A stretch of DNA of 64,000 nt from an uncultured Pseudomonadales bacterium. Its GTDB lineage: Bacteria; Pseudomonadota; Gammaproteobacteria; Pseudomonadales; Azotimanducaceae. Both the position numbers and the translations under genes were made by a program. Shown piece by piece: positions 29,202-38,102 of the stretch. Numbering within the stretch: position 1 is the first letter of the stretch; each line of letters starts with the position of its first letter. Below the pieces are notes generated by a model that was not told the DNA's origin, ran no database searches, and saw only the letters and a list, made by a program, of their open reading frames with translations. The stretch spans positions 620,001-684,000 of the forward strand of contig CALSMJ010000001.1 in NCBI GenBank assembly GCA_943787425.1, read 5' to 3'.

Positions 29202-29459
29202 GTTTAAACTGCGCTGAGATAAAACCCGCATTGAGGCCTTGCCCCGACCTTGACCTCGATTTTTTGACCTGAATGAGACACCGCGAGTTTTAAAGTAACC
29301 CAGGCAACGCGCCTGCTCAAATTTTAATTCGTCCAATCGCTTTTTCCCGATAAGCTTTTCGAAATCGAGCAAGCGCCTCGACCAATGTGGCATCGATGGA
29401 ATTTGACGCGAGCATCCCCAACTAGGACAATCAGAACACTTTTTTTCAGAGCAGTCCTT

Positions 29460-29750
29460 ATGGCCATCGGTATCATTGCGACCCTAGAAATCAAAGCTGG
29501 CGAGCAAGCCGCCTTTGAAGCCATTTTTTCAGAATTGAGTGCCTTGGTACGCGCCAATGAACCGGGCAATCACTTTTACGCGCTCCACAAGAGCCGAGCG
29601 TCCGACACGACTTACGTCGTGCTTGAACAATATGCGGATGACGCGGCACTGCAAGCGCACAATCAAACCGAGTACTTCAAGCGACTCGGCGCTGCCATGG
29701 GACCGCACATGGCAGGACGGCCTAAGATCGAAATGCTGGACGCGGTTTAA
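29460..29750 (+). CDS. Antibiotic biosynthesis monooxygenase (ABM) domain protein
   Basis: Small dimeric ferredoxin-like ABM/quinol-monooxygenase fold protein of 96 aa. Family traits are the ATLEIKAGEQAAFEAIFSEL start, ANEPGNHFYALHKS, YVVLEQYADDAALQAH and a HMAGRPKIE end. It probably acts on quinones or other small aromatic or reactive molecules without cofactor, but the substrate is unknown. ATG 29460 fits the domain start; the frame is open upstream without family sequence and the ribosome site is weak. It converges with the esterase gene. Confidence 0.82.
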   Translation: MAIGIIATLEIKAGEQAAFEAIFSELSALVRANEPGNHFYALHKSRASDTTYVVLEQYADDAALQAHNQTEYFKRLGAAMGPHMAGRPKIEMLDAV

Positions 29751-29796
29751 AACGCCGACGTTTGCGCGCCGCCATGCGCGCCAGCCGATGTCAGGT

Positions 29797-30819
29797 TTAG
29801 GATAGCCTCTCAACCAGCCAGGGCAGTGATCGATCCATCCGATAGTCGATGCCCGAATGCGTATCATCGAAGGTCTCGAATTCATGATCTATGTTCAATG
29901 CCTCGCAGCGCGCACTGAACTTCCGTGCACCATAGAGCAAATGGTATTGATCTCTTAAACCGCAATCAAGAAACAACCCTTTCAGCGCCCGCAAATTGTC
30001 CTGAGCCGCTATCCGCTCGAGCCCTACAATCGGGTCGAAGGACTGCCAGGCGGCCCATCGGGCATCATCCCTTGCGCAGGTTTGCAGATCCACCGGCAGC
30101 CGAACGCCAAAGGGCGCTTCCGGATCAGGATCATAGGACGCCGCCATGGCAAACGTCATCAACACGTGCATCTCGCCGCCGGCTATACGTCGCCGGCGAT
30201 GGAGACGTTCTATATAACCGGCGACACTCAACCCGCTCTGGGTCAACGCCAAGAGCACCTCGGGAAATTCCCGCCCGTAACAGAGTTCAAAATCCATATC
30301 ACCGGAATGACACACCACCGCCCCCCAATGTTCGCCGTGATGAAGCGCCTGGTGCAGCGCGCCGAAGCCACCGCTGGATTTACCAAACAGCCCTCTGCCC
30401 CCCGGTTCTGCAATGACAGGATATCGGGCTTCAATGGCCGGCACTAAAATCTCGTGCAACCACCGCGCCCACTGTCCCATCGCAATCGAGTCGACATACT
30501 GATTGCCCCCCAGTGATGTAAAACAATCTGGAAACACATAAACTGCTGGCGCAAGTTGCCCTTCTGCCATTAACCGATCGACCCGCTGGGGTATCGTTTC
30601 ACCAAACCCTTTCCAAGCAAGGTGAGACAGGCCGCTGCCAGTAAAACCCGCTAAATCGATGAGCAACGGGTAACGTTCCCCCGGGTGGCAGGCTTCTGGC
30701 ACATAGACGCCAACCGTCCGAGCGGTCGGGTCTCCCAACAGATTCTCGAGCAAGTCGTGCGCTTGCGTTTGAAAAAACTCAAGGCGTCCTTTGGGCTGAC
30801 TAAACGCGTGTACTGGCAT
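29797..30819 (-). CDS. Alpha/beta-hydrolase esterase (enterochelin esterase-like)
   Basis: Esterase-D/Fes-type alpha/beta hydrolase of 340 aa. The nucleophile elbow GKSSGG lies near residue 150, preceded by VYVFPDCFTSLGGNQYVDS, and a likely catalytic Asp/His end lies in LFLDCGLRDQYHLLYGARKF and DDTHSGIDYRM. No signal peptide is evident, so it is probably cytoplasmic. ATG 30819 has GAGGAG seven bases upstream. It starts 9 bases after the RND pump stop and may be carried on the tetR-efflux message, which suggests a role in drug or ester detoxification by context only. Confidence 0.87.
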   Translation of the reverse strand: MPVHAFSQPKGRLEFFQTQAHDLLENLLGDPTARTVGVYVPEACHPGERYPLLIDLAGFTGSGLSHLAWKGFGETIPQRVDRLMAEGQLAPAVYVFPDCFTSLGGNQYVDSIAMGQWARWLHEILVPAIEARYPVIAEPGGRGLFGKSSGGFGALHQALHHGEHWGAVVCHSGDMDFELCYGREFPEVLLALTQSGLSVAGYIERLHRRRRIAGGEMHVLMTFAMAASYDPDPEAPFGVRLPVDLQTCARDDARWAAWQSFDPIVGLERIAAQDNLRALKGLFLDCGLRDQYHLLYGARKFSARCEALNIDHEFETFDDTHSGIDYRMDRSLPWLVERLS

Positions 30820-30828
30820 CAAATCTCC

Positions 30829-33800
30829 TCACTGTATTTTGCCGGCAAACAGTTGATTTAAGTCGTCACAGCGGCAGACCGCTTTCCCACGTATCAGTCC
30901 GCCAATATCCTCAAAAACCCGATAAATAGCAGGAACCACCAACAAGGTGATCACCGTTGCAAACGTGACGCCGAACGCAAGAGACACAGCCATTGGCACG
31001 AGGAACTGTGCCTGAACGCTTGTGTTGAACATCAGCGGCATCAAGCCAACAAAGGTGGTCAGTGACGTCAGAATGATCGGTCGACAGCGGGTCACGGCCG
31101 CATTGACCACCGCTTCATCTAAACTTTCGCCCTCCGACAGCAGCCGGTTAACCGTGTAGGTCAAGATCAAGCTGCTGTTGACCACAACCCCGGCTGCCGC
31201 GATCATGCCCAGAATCGACATCATTGCGATACCCGCAACCAGATCAAATTGCTTCATGATTTGGTGCCCCCAAATCGCCCCAACATAGGCAAACGGAATG
31301 ACGCTCATGATCATGAGCGGCTGCGCGTAGGAGTGCAATGGAATGGCCAGCAGTGCGTAGATCACAAACAAGGCGATTAAAAAAGGAAACACTAAACTCA
31401 CTAAATACTCACCGCTTTGGCGTTGCTCGCCCTCTAGACTCAGCGCCACCCTTGGGTAGTCTTTTAACAAGTCATCAAGATAGCCGCCGCTGAGATCACG
31501 CAGCACTTCCTCAGCAGTAATAACACTCCGATCGACATCCGCGGTGACATTCACAACCCGACGCGCATCCGTGCGGTTGATACTCGCGTAGCCGCGACCA
31601 AGATCCGCCTCGGCAACCGTGGTGAAGGGAATCTCTGAACCTGCCGGCGTTCGCACGCGCATCCGGTCAAGCGCCCCAACACTGCGCCGCTCAGAGTCGG
31701 TATACCGCACCATGACCCGCACATCGTCACGGCCTCTTTGAATGCGCTGCGCCTCCTCACCATAAAAAGCCTGTCGAACCTGACTCGCCAATTGAGCGAG
31801 TGACAAACCCGCCGCATCCCCTTCGGGTTTCATCGATAATTTGAGTTCCTGCTTCCCCGAGCGAAACGAATCGGTAATATCGATGACCCCCGGGTAGCCT
31901 GAGAGTTTCAGCCGCAACGCCGCGGCGATTTCCCGAAGCTCATCGACGTTCTCGCCCGACAACTGGATATCAATCGCATTGCCTACCGTGAACAGCGAAC
32001 TGTTGAACTTCAATTCAACCGCCCCAGGAATTGAGCCGGCCTGATCCCGCCAAAGATTGGCAATCGTTCTGGTATCCAGCGTACGCGCCTGACTTGGCGT
32101 GAGCTGTAGGGTCACCTCGCCTAAATGACCGCCCCCAGAGCTGCCCCCACCCGAGCCACCTGGGCCGCCGCCGCCTCGACTCGAAGGCTGATTACCCACT
32201 GCTGATAAGATGTGGGTGACGGGCGGCGCCTCAGGAAACTGATCCGCCAGTTCCGCTGCAAGCGCCTCGGCAGACTGCTCAAGGTATAGCACCGCATCAG
32301 CTGTTACGGCGGCCGAGGTCCCCAAAGGCATCGTCAACTGCGCAATTGCTTGATCCGATGCCAGCGGCGGAAAAAATGAAAAAGGCAATCGCCCACTACC
32401 AATAACGCCCAAGCCGGATAAGAAAAACACGAAGGCCAAAGCAAGGGTTGTGTATCTTGCAGATACGGCTTGCATGACCAACCAGCGAAAGCGCGTATTG
32501 ATAAAGACTTCAACCGACTCGGAAAACCGTTCTTGAGCGCGCACCAGACGCGTCGCTACGCCTTGCGACAAGGAAAAAGCATGCAGCAAGATCAAGAGCG
32601 AGACCACGCCAACTGCCAGTCCAATATAACTTGAAACATCCCAAGCAAATTCCAACAATAAGATCCCCACAACGGGCACCATCAAGAGATAAATTTCTCC
32701 AGCTTCGGTTTTGACATCTTGATGACCTAAGTGAGCCGGCAGTATTAATTGGGATTCGATCAAGGAAAAAATCAAACAACAAATCACAACCGTTGCGATA
32801 ACCGCACCGATTTGACCCGAGGTCCCAACCCCTTGCAGCATGGGCACGAACGCACAGATCGTTGTTAGAACGCCAAAGATAACCGGCACTGATATTTTTT
32901 GCGTCCCAAGCACCGCACCTTCAAGTAGCGTTCGGCTTTTTCGTTGCTCGGCGAAAACATTTTCCCCCACCACAATCGCGTCATCGACCATGATGCCGAG
33001 CACCAAGATAAAGCCAAACAACGAAATGCCATCGATGGACAATCCAAGATAGTTTGTTAAATATAAGGCGCCCAAGAAAGCCACCGGCACGCCAATACTC
33101 ACCCAAAAAGCCAGTCTTGGCCGCAAGAACAGGGCCAACAAGATTAACACCATTAAAAATCCCTGACGCGCACTATCGAGCAAGGTGCTTAAGCGATCTC
33201 GCAGTAACCTGGAATTGTCGTTCCACACCGTTAGTGTGACGCCCTCTGGCAAGCTTCCCGGGGCTGTTTCCAAATAACGATTCACTTCCTCGGTGATCTT
33301 CAGGATATCTTGGTCGCCGACCCGAGACACCCGAATGATCGCAGCCGGATTCCCATCAAAACGCAAAGCTTGGTCGGTATCTTCGAACCCATCGGAGACG
33401 GTGGCAACATCTTTTAAAAATACGCGCCGGCCCTCGGAATCACTGCTTAGGAGTAAATTTTCAAACTCCTCACCGCTATACGCCTGACCTTGGGTTCGCA
33501 ATAGAATTTCGCCGTCGCTGGTTTTGATGGCCCCGCCCGGAACATCTAACGATTGACGGCGAATCACGCTGGCGACTTGCTCCAAGGTCAACCCATTCCG
33601 CTGCAAAGAGGTCTCAGACACCTCAACCGATACTTCATAGGGCCGCGTATTGATCAACGCAACTTGAGTGATACTGGGCAAGGCCGCTATATCGTCGCGT
33701 ACGCGTTGTCCGAGCACCTTCAGCGCACGTTCATCTTTCGGTCCCGTAATCGCAATGTCCATCACGCTTCGGACACTCGTAATCAAATTAATGACAGGTT

Positions 33801-34173
33801 TTTCGGTCTCAGTTGGGAGCGTGTCAATCGCATCAACTCGATTTTTGACGTCATCCAAGGCTTTCGACTTATCAGTGTCTTCAAACAGTTCAACCGACAC
33901 CCTACAGATCCCCTCATTGGCCGCGGACCGGATCTCCTTTACCCCTTCAACGCCCTCCAACTCTTCTTCGATGCGCACGCACACGCCCTGCTCAACCTCT
34001 TCTGGCGCCGCACCAAGGTACAAAACCGATACCGTAATGATTGGAACGTCGATGTCCGGAAAAGATTTTTGCGGCATCGTCAGAAGTGCCGAGGCCCCAA
34101 AAAGGACAACCAAAATGAGGAGCAAATTGGCGGCAATATGATTTTCAGCAAACCAAGCAATAATCGTTTTCAT
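30829..34173 (-). CDS. RND-family (HAE1) efflux pump, inner-membrane transporter
   Basis: AcrB/MexF-like proton-driven transporter of 1,114 aa. The N-terminus KTIIAWFAENHIAANLLLIL and PQKSFPDID is typical, transmembrane helix 4 carries the proton-relay Asp pair in LGIMVDDAIVVGE, and two large periplasmic loops and a C-terminal LTSLTTFVGLMPL motif follow. An unusual Gly/Ser-rich insertion (about residues 668-690, SSRGGGGPGGSGGG) sits in the second periplasmic loop. The ATG overlaps the adaptor stop by 4 bases. No outer-membrane TolC partner is present nearby, so it must use one encoded elsewhere. Confidence 0.93.
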   Translation of the reverse strand: MKTIIAWFAENHIAANLLLILVVLFGASALLTMPQKSFPDIDVPIITVSVLYLGAAPEEVEQGVCVRIEEELEGVEGVKEIRSAANEGICRVSVELFEDTDKSKALDDVKNRVDAIDTLPTETEKPVINLITSVRSVMDIAITGPKDERALKVLGQRVRDDIAALPSITQVALINTRPYEVSVEVSETSLQRNGLTLEQVASVIRRQSLDVPGGAIKTSDGEILLRTQGQAYSGEEFENLLLSSDSEGRRVFLKDVATVSDGFEDTDQALRFDGNPAAIIRVSRVGDQDILKITEEVNRYLETAPGSLPEGVTLTVWNDNSRLLRDRLSTLLDSARQGFLMVLILLALFLRPRLAFWVSIGVPVAFLGALYLTNYLGLSIDGISLFGFILVLGIMVDDAIVVGENVFAEQRKSRTLLEGAVLGTQKISVPVIFGVLTTICAFVPMLQGVGTSGQIGAVIATVVICCLIFSLIESQLILPAHLGHQDVKTEAGEIYLLMVPVVGILLLEFAWDVSSYIGLAVGVVSLLILLHAFSLSQGVATRLVRAQERFSESVEVFINTRFRWLVMQAVSARYTTLALAFVFFLSGLGVIGSGRLPFSFFPPLASDQAIAQLTMPLGTSAAVTADAVLYLEQSAEALAAELADQFPEAPPVTHILSAVGNQPSSRGGGGPGGSGGGSSGGGHLGEVTLQLTPSQARTLDTRTIANLWRDQAGSIPGAVELKFNSSLFTVGNAIDIQLSGENVDELREIAAALRLKLSGYPGVIDITDSFRSGKQELKLSMKPEGDAAGLSLAQLASQVRQAFYGEEAQRIQRGRDDVRVMVRYTDSERRSVGALDRMRVRTPAGSEIPFTTVAEADLGRGYASINRTDARRVVNVTADVDRSVITAEEVLRDLSGGYLDDLLKDYPRVALSLEGEQRQSGEYLVSLVFPFLIALFVIYALLAIPLHSYAQPLMIMSVIPFAYVGAIWGHQIMKQFDLVAGIAMMSILGMIAAAGVVVNSSLILTYTVNRLLSEGESLDEAVVNAAVTRCRPIILTSLTTFVGLMPLMFNTSVQAQFLVPMAVSLAFGVTFATVITLLVVPAIYRVFEDIGGLIRGKAVCRCDDLNQLFAGKIQ

Positions 34174-35351
34174 CGCTGGCTCACCTCAGCTCTGGTTTCA
34201 ACAATACGAACCTGCATCCCCTCAACGGCATCATCCATTGCCGACAAGCAGACTCGGTCGCCATCGGAGAGCCCGTCATCAATCAAAATCCAATCCCCCT
34301 CCCGACGAACGACGTTGACACTCGTAAGGCGAAGCCGCTGTTCCCGATCGATTAGAAACACCGAACTGTCTCCCCGAAGCGCCGTTCGGGGCAGTTTCAC
34401 GACGCCCGGCAGCCTGCGGCCTAAAATTTCGGCTTCGACAAATAGGCCGACCGCTAAGGGCGCCCCCCCAGAACTCGTTTGATATGGGGCTTTGACTCGC
34501 GCGACCAAATTCACCATTCGGGTTACCGCATCAATCTCGCCTTCCGTCCGGACAACCTCCCCTTCCCAGCGCTGAATCTCACCAGCGAAATTTGCACTTA
34601 ATGTGACTTTGGGCCGCGCAGTCTCGACAATACCTTGCTCAGACAGCGTCACGTCTAAATAGGCCAGTTCTTGGTCCTGGATCGGCAACCTGACTTCAGC
34701 GTAATCGGTGGCATAGAGCTTCGCAACGGCGACACCTTTCGATACATATTGGCCCACATCGATATTTTCGCTGCGAACGCGACCCTGATAGGGCGCGACC
34801 ACTCGCGTACGGGTTAAGTCTCGCTCAGCGCCCTCCAATCGAGCGGCTGCCTCTCGATAACTGGCCTTGGCAAACTGTAGGCGCTTTAACGCCTCATCTT
34901 CCAGCGCCTGACTTGCGGCCTGACGCTGTTTCAGGTCCAGCTGACGGTCATAGTCCTTCTGCGCGAAATTGACTTCGCTGGCGGCTTTGGCGACGGCCGC
35001 GCTCGCCAGTTCCAACGCGATTGTGTAGTCGGTGGGGTCCACCTCAAATAGAACTTCACCCGCTTCAAAAAAGCCCCCTGTCACCATCCCTTGTGCCGTA
35101 CGGACAATACGACCGGAGACCTCGGAGATTAAATCGGTTTCACTGCGCGGCTCGACAGTACCGAAAGCGCCAGCCGTTAACTGCAAAGCCTGCATCTCGA
35201 TCACTTGGCTTTGCACCAAGGGTTTAATGGGTGATGGCGGCCTGGAATCCAGTTTTGGGCCAGTGGCAATTAAAATGAAAAATAAGACAAATCCTAGCCC
35301 GGCTACCAAAACCGGGATTAACACTGGCTTTATACGGGTGATCATAGTCAT
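34170..35351 (-). CDS. RND efflux periplasmic adaptor (membrane fusion protein)
   Basis: HlyD/AcrA-type adaptor of 393 aa that links the RND pump to an outer-membrane channel. One N-terminal membrane anchor (about residues 8-28) has no lipobox Cys. It is followed by a lipoyl half-motif (GTVEPRSETDLISEVSGRI), a coiled-coil hairpin (AAVAKAASEVNFAQKDYDRQ, about 100-180), a second lipoyl half (VVAPYQGRVRSENIDVGQYV) and beta-barrel and membrane-proximal domains. It overlaps both neighbours (ATGA with tetR, ATGA with the pump), so the three are tightly coupled. Confidence 0.93.
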   Translation of the reverse strand: MTMITRIKPVLIPVLVAGLGFVLFFILIATGPKLDSRPPSPIKPLVQSQVIEMQALQLTAGAFGTVEPRSETDLISEVSGRIVRTAQGMVTGGFFEAGEVLFEVDPTDYTIALELASAAVAKAASEVNFAQKDYDRQLDLKQRQAASQALEDEALKRLQFAKASYREAAARLEGAERDLTRTRVVAPYQGRVRSENIDVGQYVSKGVAVAKLYATDYAEVRLPIQDQELAYLDVTLSEQGIVETARPKVTLSANFAGEIQRWEGEVVRTEGEIDAVTRMVNLVARVKAPYQTSSGGAPLAVGLFVEAEILGRRLPGVVKLPRTALRGDSSVFLIDREQRLRLTSVNVVRREGDWILIDDGLSDGDRVCLSAMDDAVEGMQVRIVETRAEVSQR

Positions 35352-36061
35352 ACAATATCCTCGTGAACGACAGTAACCGATGGCCCTTCTTGGAATCCAT
35401 CTACAGCAAAATTGAGCAGCCGTTCAAAAGAAACTTCATTGGCTGGTGCTGAACCAAAGAGTCGCTCGGCAGGTCGCAGAACCGTAAAATTTAATGCCCC
35501 AGCAACAAACGAGAATTTCTGGGCAATCAAGGCCGGATCTTGCTTTGGAAAGCAGGCCGCCATGGCAACAACGAACTGTTCGATCACGTCGCTAAAAACG
35601 AGATTGAGCAGGGGTTCAACGACCTCGGCTGGCTCTGTCATCACACGCCCCATGAGTCGTCGAGCCGGCGCTTCGTGCTCATTGAAAAAAACGGGCCATA
35701 AAAACGCGTGAAGAATGGCTTTGACAGACTCGCTCCCCCGCTCAGGCACTGCGGCCAGACGCGCTCGCCGCGACCTGTTGATCGGCGCAATCCGGCGGAT
35801 CAGCACCGCTTGCAGTAACCCTTGCTTGGAACCAAAGTGATACCCCATCGCAGCAATATTAACCGCCGCCCTATCAGCGATGGCACGAGCAGACATACCG
35901 GCATAACCGGCATCTATGAACAAAGCCTCGGCGGCATTCAACAATCGCGCCTGAGTGTCCTTCGTTTCACACGGACCTGCTCGCGATGTTCTCGCGCTAT
36001 TTAGGCTCATACTGCGTGACCTGCTTGTGATGGATCGCCATTCATCGCTATTAATCGCCAT
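35348..36061 (-). CDS. TetR-family transcriptional regulator
   Basis: TetR/AcrR repressor. The helix-turn-helix is in RLLNAAEALFIDAGYAGMSARAIADRAAVN then YHFGSKQGLL, and the C-terminal ligand domain resembles CerR/DUF1956 members. It most likely represses its own operon with the adaptor and pump downstream. The start is uncertain: ATG 36061 (237 aa) has AGG upstream, while ATG 36010 (220 aa) gives a more typical N-terminus. The extra 17 residues cover a 10-bp triplicated sequence ATCGCCATTN (36034-36063). Its stop overlaps the adaptor ATG. Confidence 0.9.
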   Translation of the reverse strand: MAINSDEWRSITSRSRSMSLNSARTSRAGPCETKDTQARLLNAAEALFIDAGYAGMSARAIADRAAVNIAAMGYHFGSKQGLLQAVLIRRIAPINRSRRARLAAVPERGSESVKAILHAFLWPVFFNEHEAPARRLMGRVMTEPAEVVEPLLNLVFSDVIEQFVVAMAACFPKQDPALIAQKFSFVAGALNFTVLRPAERLFGSAPANEVSFERLLNFAVDGFQEGPSVTVVHEDIV

Positions 36062-36143
36062 TGAAAGACCTAAGTCATGCCGTGCCCGCCTTGCGAGCGA
36101 TCTGACCCGATTCTCAGCCCCGATACTCGGGTTGCAACGCCCG

Positions 36144-36165
36144 AGTTTAAACGGTCGTTTAAACT
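36144..36165. promoter_or_regulatory. Perfect 22-bp palindrome, likely TetR operator
   Basis: AGTTTAAACG (36144-36153) and CGTTTAAACT (36156-36165) form a perfect 10-bp inverted repeat around GT, 83 bases upstream of the longer tetR start. Size, symmetry and position match TetR-family operators, so autoregulation of the tetR-adaptor-pump operon is the simplest reading. The promoter itself could not be fixed. Confidence 0.75.
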
Positions 36166-36320
36166 TATCTCATGTACGCAGCGGGCCCGCCACTAGATTC
36201 ATGGCCTAGGATCAATCCCATCGACCCCATGACCCCATGACTCGACATCAAAGACCCTGGATGAGGCGCCTCACCGTGACGCCTGCCCAGCGCGTCACTG
36301 GCACAGGTCAACACACCTGG

Positions 36321-36737
36321 TTAATTGGACCAAATGACCCTCGCGCAGCCGTTCGGTGGGATATCGATCCAAGCAAATTGATCAAACTCGCGCGCCCAGC
36401 GGCTTGCATCCTCAGCCGCCAGGTCGAAAATTAGATAACTATCTTGCGCCCAGCCATGGGCCGCATTTTCAATTTGTGCGACAAAATAATTTAGTCTAGC
36501 GTGCTCAATTTTTGACAATAATTGCATGCGACGGTCTAAATTTTCATCTTCAATCAAGATTCGACCCAGTGGATTCGACGAGGCGATGAGGCACGCAGTT
36601 TGGGCATTAAAGCTGGCCAACAGCAGCGCTAAACCTTGGTGGGAAACGCCGATCTGAAAGACGATCGGCGGGTCATCATTAATGACGTAATCTGCCGTTT
36701 CATAAATCGTGCGATGCAAAGCAGGGACTGTAATCAT
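36321..36737 (-). CDS. DUF3293 domain-containing protein
   Basis: Cytoplasmic protein of 138 aa matching the DUF3293 pattern: TACLIASSNPLG (an N-P after strand), a following ENLDRRMQLLSKIEH helix, HGWAQDSYLIFDL, and the end FDQFAWIDIPPNGCARVIW. Function unknown. It is divergent from the diguanylate cyclase gene. The start at 36737 leaves a reasonable N-terminus, but the ribosome site is weak. Confidence 0.72.
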   Translation of the reverse strand: MITVPALHRTIYETADYVINDDPPIVFQIGVSHQGLALLLASFNAQTACLIASSNPLGRILIEDENLDRRMQLLSKIEHARLNYFVAQIENAAHGWAQDSYLIFDLAAEDASRWAREFDQFAWIDIPPNGCARVIWSN

Positions 36738-36872
36738 GAAAAAAACCTAGTTTGAGTGCCATTAATCCGTTGTGCTGTTAACATTGACCCCTGGCTGGAT
36801 CGACGCCAGTCTAATCCATTTACCGCGCATTCCAAGCACGCCTTTGGAAAAAACAGGTCTAAACAAAAATTC

Positions 36873-37763
36873 ATGGCACGAGAGACACAGCAGGAATTGC
36901 AGATCAAATTTGCTCGGCGCGATCGGGCTTTGTTCTTGGTACTGGTAAATCTTGTGTTCACCGGGCTTCTGATTGCGCATTTATTAACAAGTTCCGGCGG
37001 CTATCGATTCGAGCTGGATCAAGTTGGTTTTGAAGCAGCCTCTTTTTTATCTGTTTTCGTTATGTTTGTTGCAGCAACCCTGATTAAAGTCTCGCTTGCG
37101 GAACGCCGCGCTGTCCTGATTGGCTTATTCGCGCTTCAAACCGGTAATTTGTTAGATGCCTCAACGGGCATCTTCTTTAACGCCCCACCCGTTTGGTGGT
37201 GGATCGGCGATGGCCTGACGTTCACAGGTGAAGTGATCCTGGCGCTCGTGGTCTTTCAGTTTGTGCGACTCACGAACGACCTTGCGAATCGCGACCCGCT
37301 CACCGGCCTTTACAATCGCAGTTACCACATGCGCGCGCTGGCCAACTTGCTTAAGATCCGCCACAACAATAAAGAATCGGTTGCAGTGATTGCCATTGAT
37401 ATCGATCACTTCAAACATGTCAACGACGTCCACGGCCATGCCTTTGGCGATCTAGCCTTACAAGCGATTGCCTCGGCCGTGAATGGATTTCAAAGTGAGG
37501 TCAATGTCATCAGCCGCACAGGCGGAGAAGAGTTCGAAGTCATAGTGGATCAACTCGACGAGCCGGCGGTCTTCGCGCTCGCAGACCGAATCCGCTTAGT
37601 GATTGCGAGTATTGATCTGGGCGAAAACAGACACTTGACGGCGAGTCTTGGCGTTGCCCTCAGCCATGTCGGCGAAGCGTTAGTCTCGCTGAGGCAAAGA
37701 GCAGACGCTGCGGCTTATAAAGCCAAGAACACCGGCCGAAATCGGGTCTGTGTCGCGGACTAG
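36873..37763 (+). CDS. Membrane-anchored GGDEF diguanylate cyclase
   Basis: Probable c-di-GMP synthase of 296 aa. Four hydrophobic segments (about residues 20-125) form a membrane sensor region, followed by a GGDEF domain beginning RDPLTGLYNRSY. The active-site motif is GGEEF (ISRTGGEEFEV), a functional variant in this family. The usual inhibitory RxxD motif five residues before it is absent (SEVN), so product inhibition at an I-site is unlikely. I chose ATG 36873, because the open frame upstream (from 36756) has no family sequence. It is a single gene with non-coding flanks. Confidence 0.9.
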   Translation: MARETQQELQIKFARRDRALFLVLVNLVFTGLLIAHLLTSSGGYRFELDQVGFEAASFLSVFVMFVAATLIKVSLAERRAVLIGLFALQTGNLLDASTGIFFNAPPVWWWIGDGLTFTGEVILALVVFQFVRLTNDLANRDPLTGLYNRSYHMRALANLLKIRHNNKESVAVIAIDIDHFKHVNDVHGHAFGDLALQAIASAVNGFQSEVNVISRTGGEEFEVIVDQLDEPAVFALADRIRLVIASIDLGENRHLTASLGVALSHVGEALVSLRQRADAAAYKAKNTGRNRVCVAD

Positions 37764-38102
37764 CCTTGCGAATGAGGGAGGTCAAGTGCGACGCTGAGCA
37801 ATCGGCAAGGCTGTTAGGCAAGCCCTGCGTCGGTTGCGTTCGGGATCAACCTTGCATCGCGAAACAATCGTGCGGCAATGCTTAAAACCGCTCCCCAAAA
37901 CCAGTCCCCCAATGGCGATGGCCGCCATCATCCAAGCCAGCCCAGCAATGTATTTCTAGGCGGCATGCGCCGCGCGGGCGCGAGGCCTCTTTGCGGTCTT
38001 ATCTCGTTTATCGATCCGGCTTGTATCACGACCGAAACCCAGGATGAACCGATCACGAAGGACCCTGTACTGGCGCGTTGAATATCAATCACCGCACCGG
38101 CG
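37764..38102. other. Gene-free spacer between convergent genes
   Basis: About 340 bases between the diguanylate cyclase stop and the photolyase stop. Short open frames are present but have no recognisable features. I saw no convincing terminator or repeat. Confidence 0.5.
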
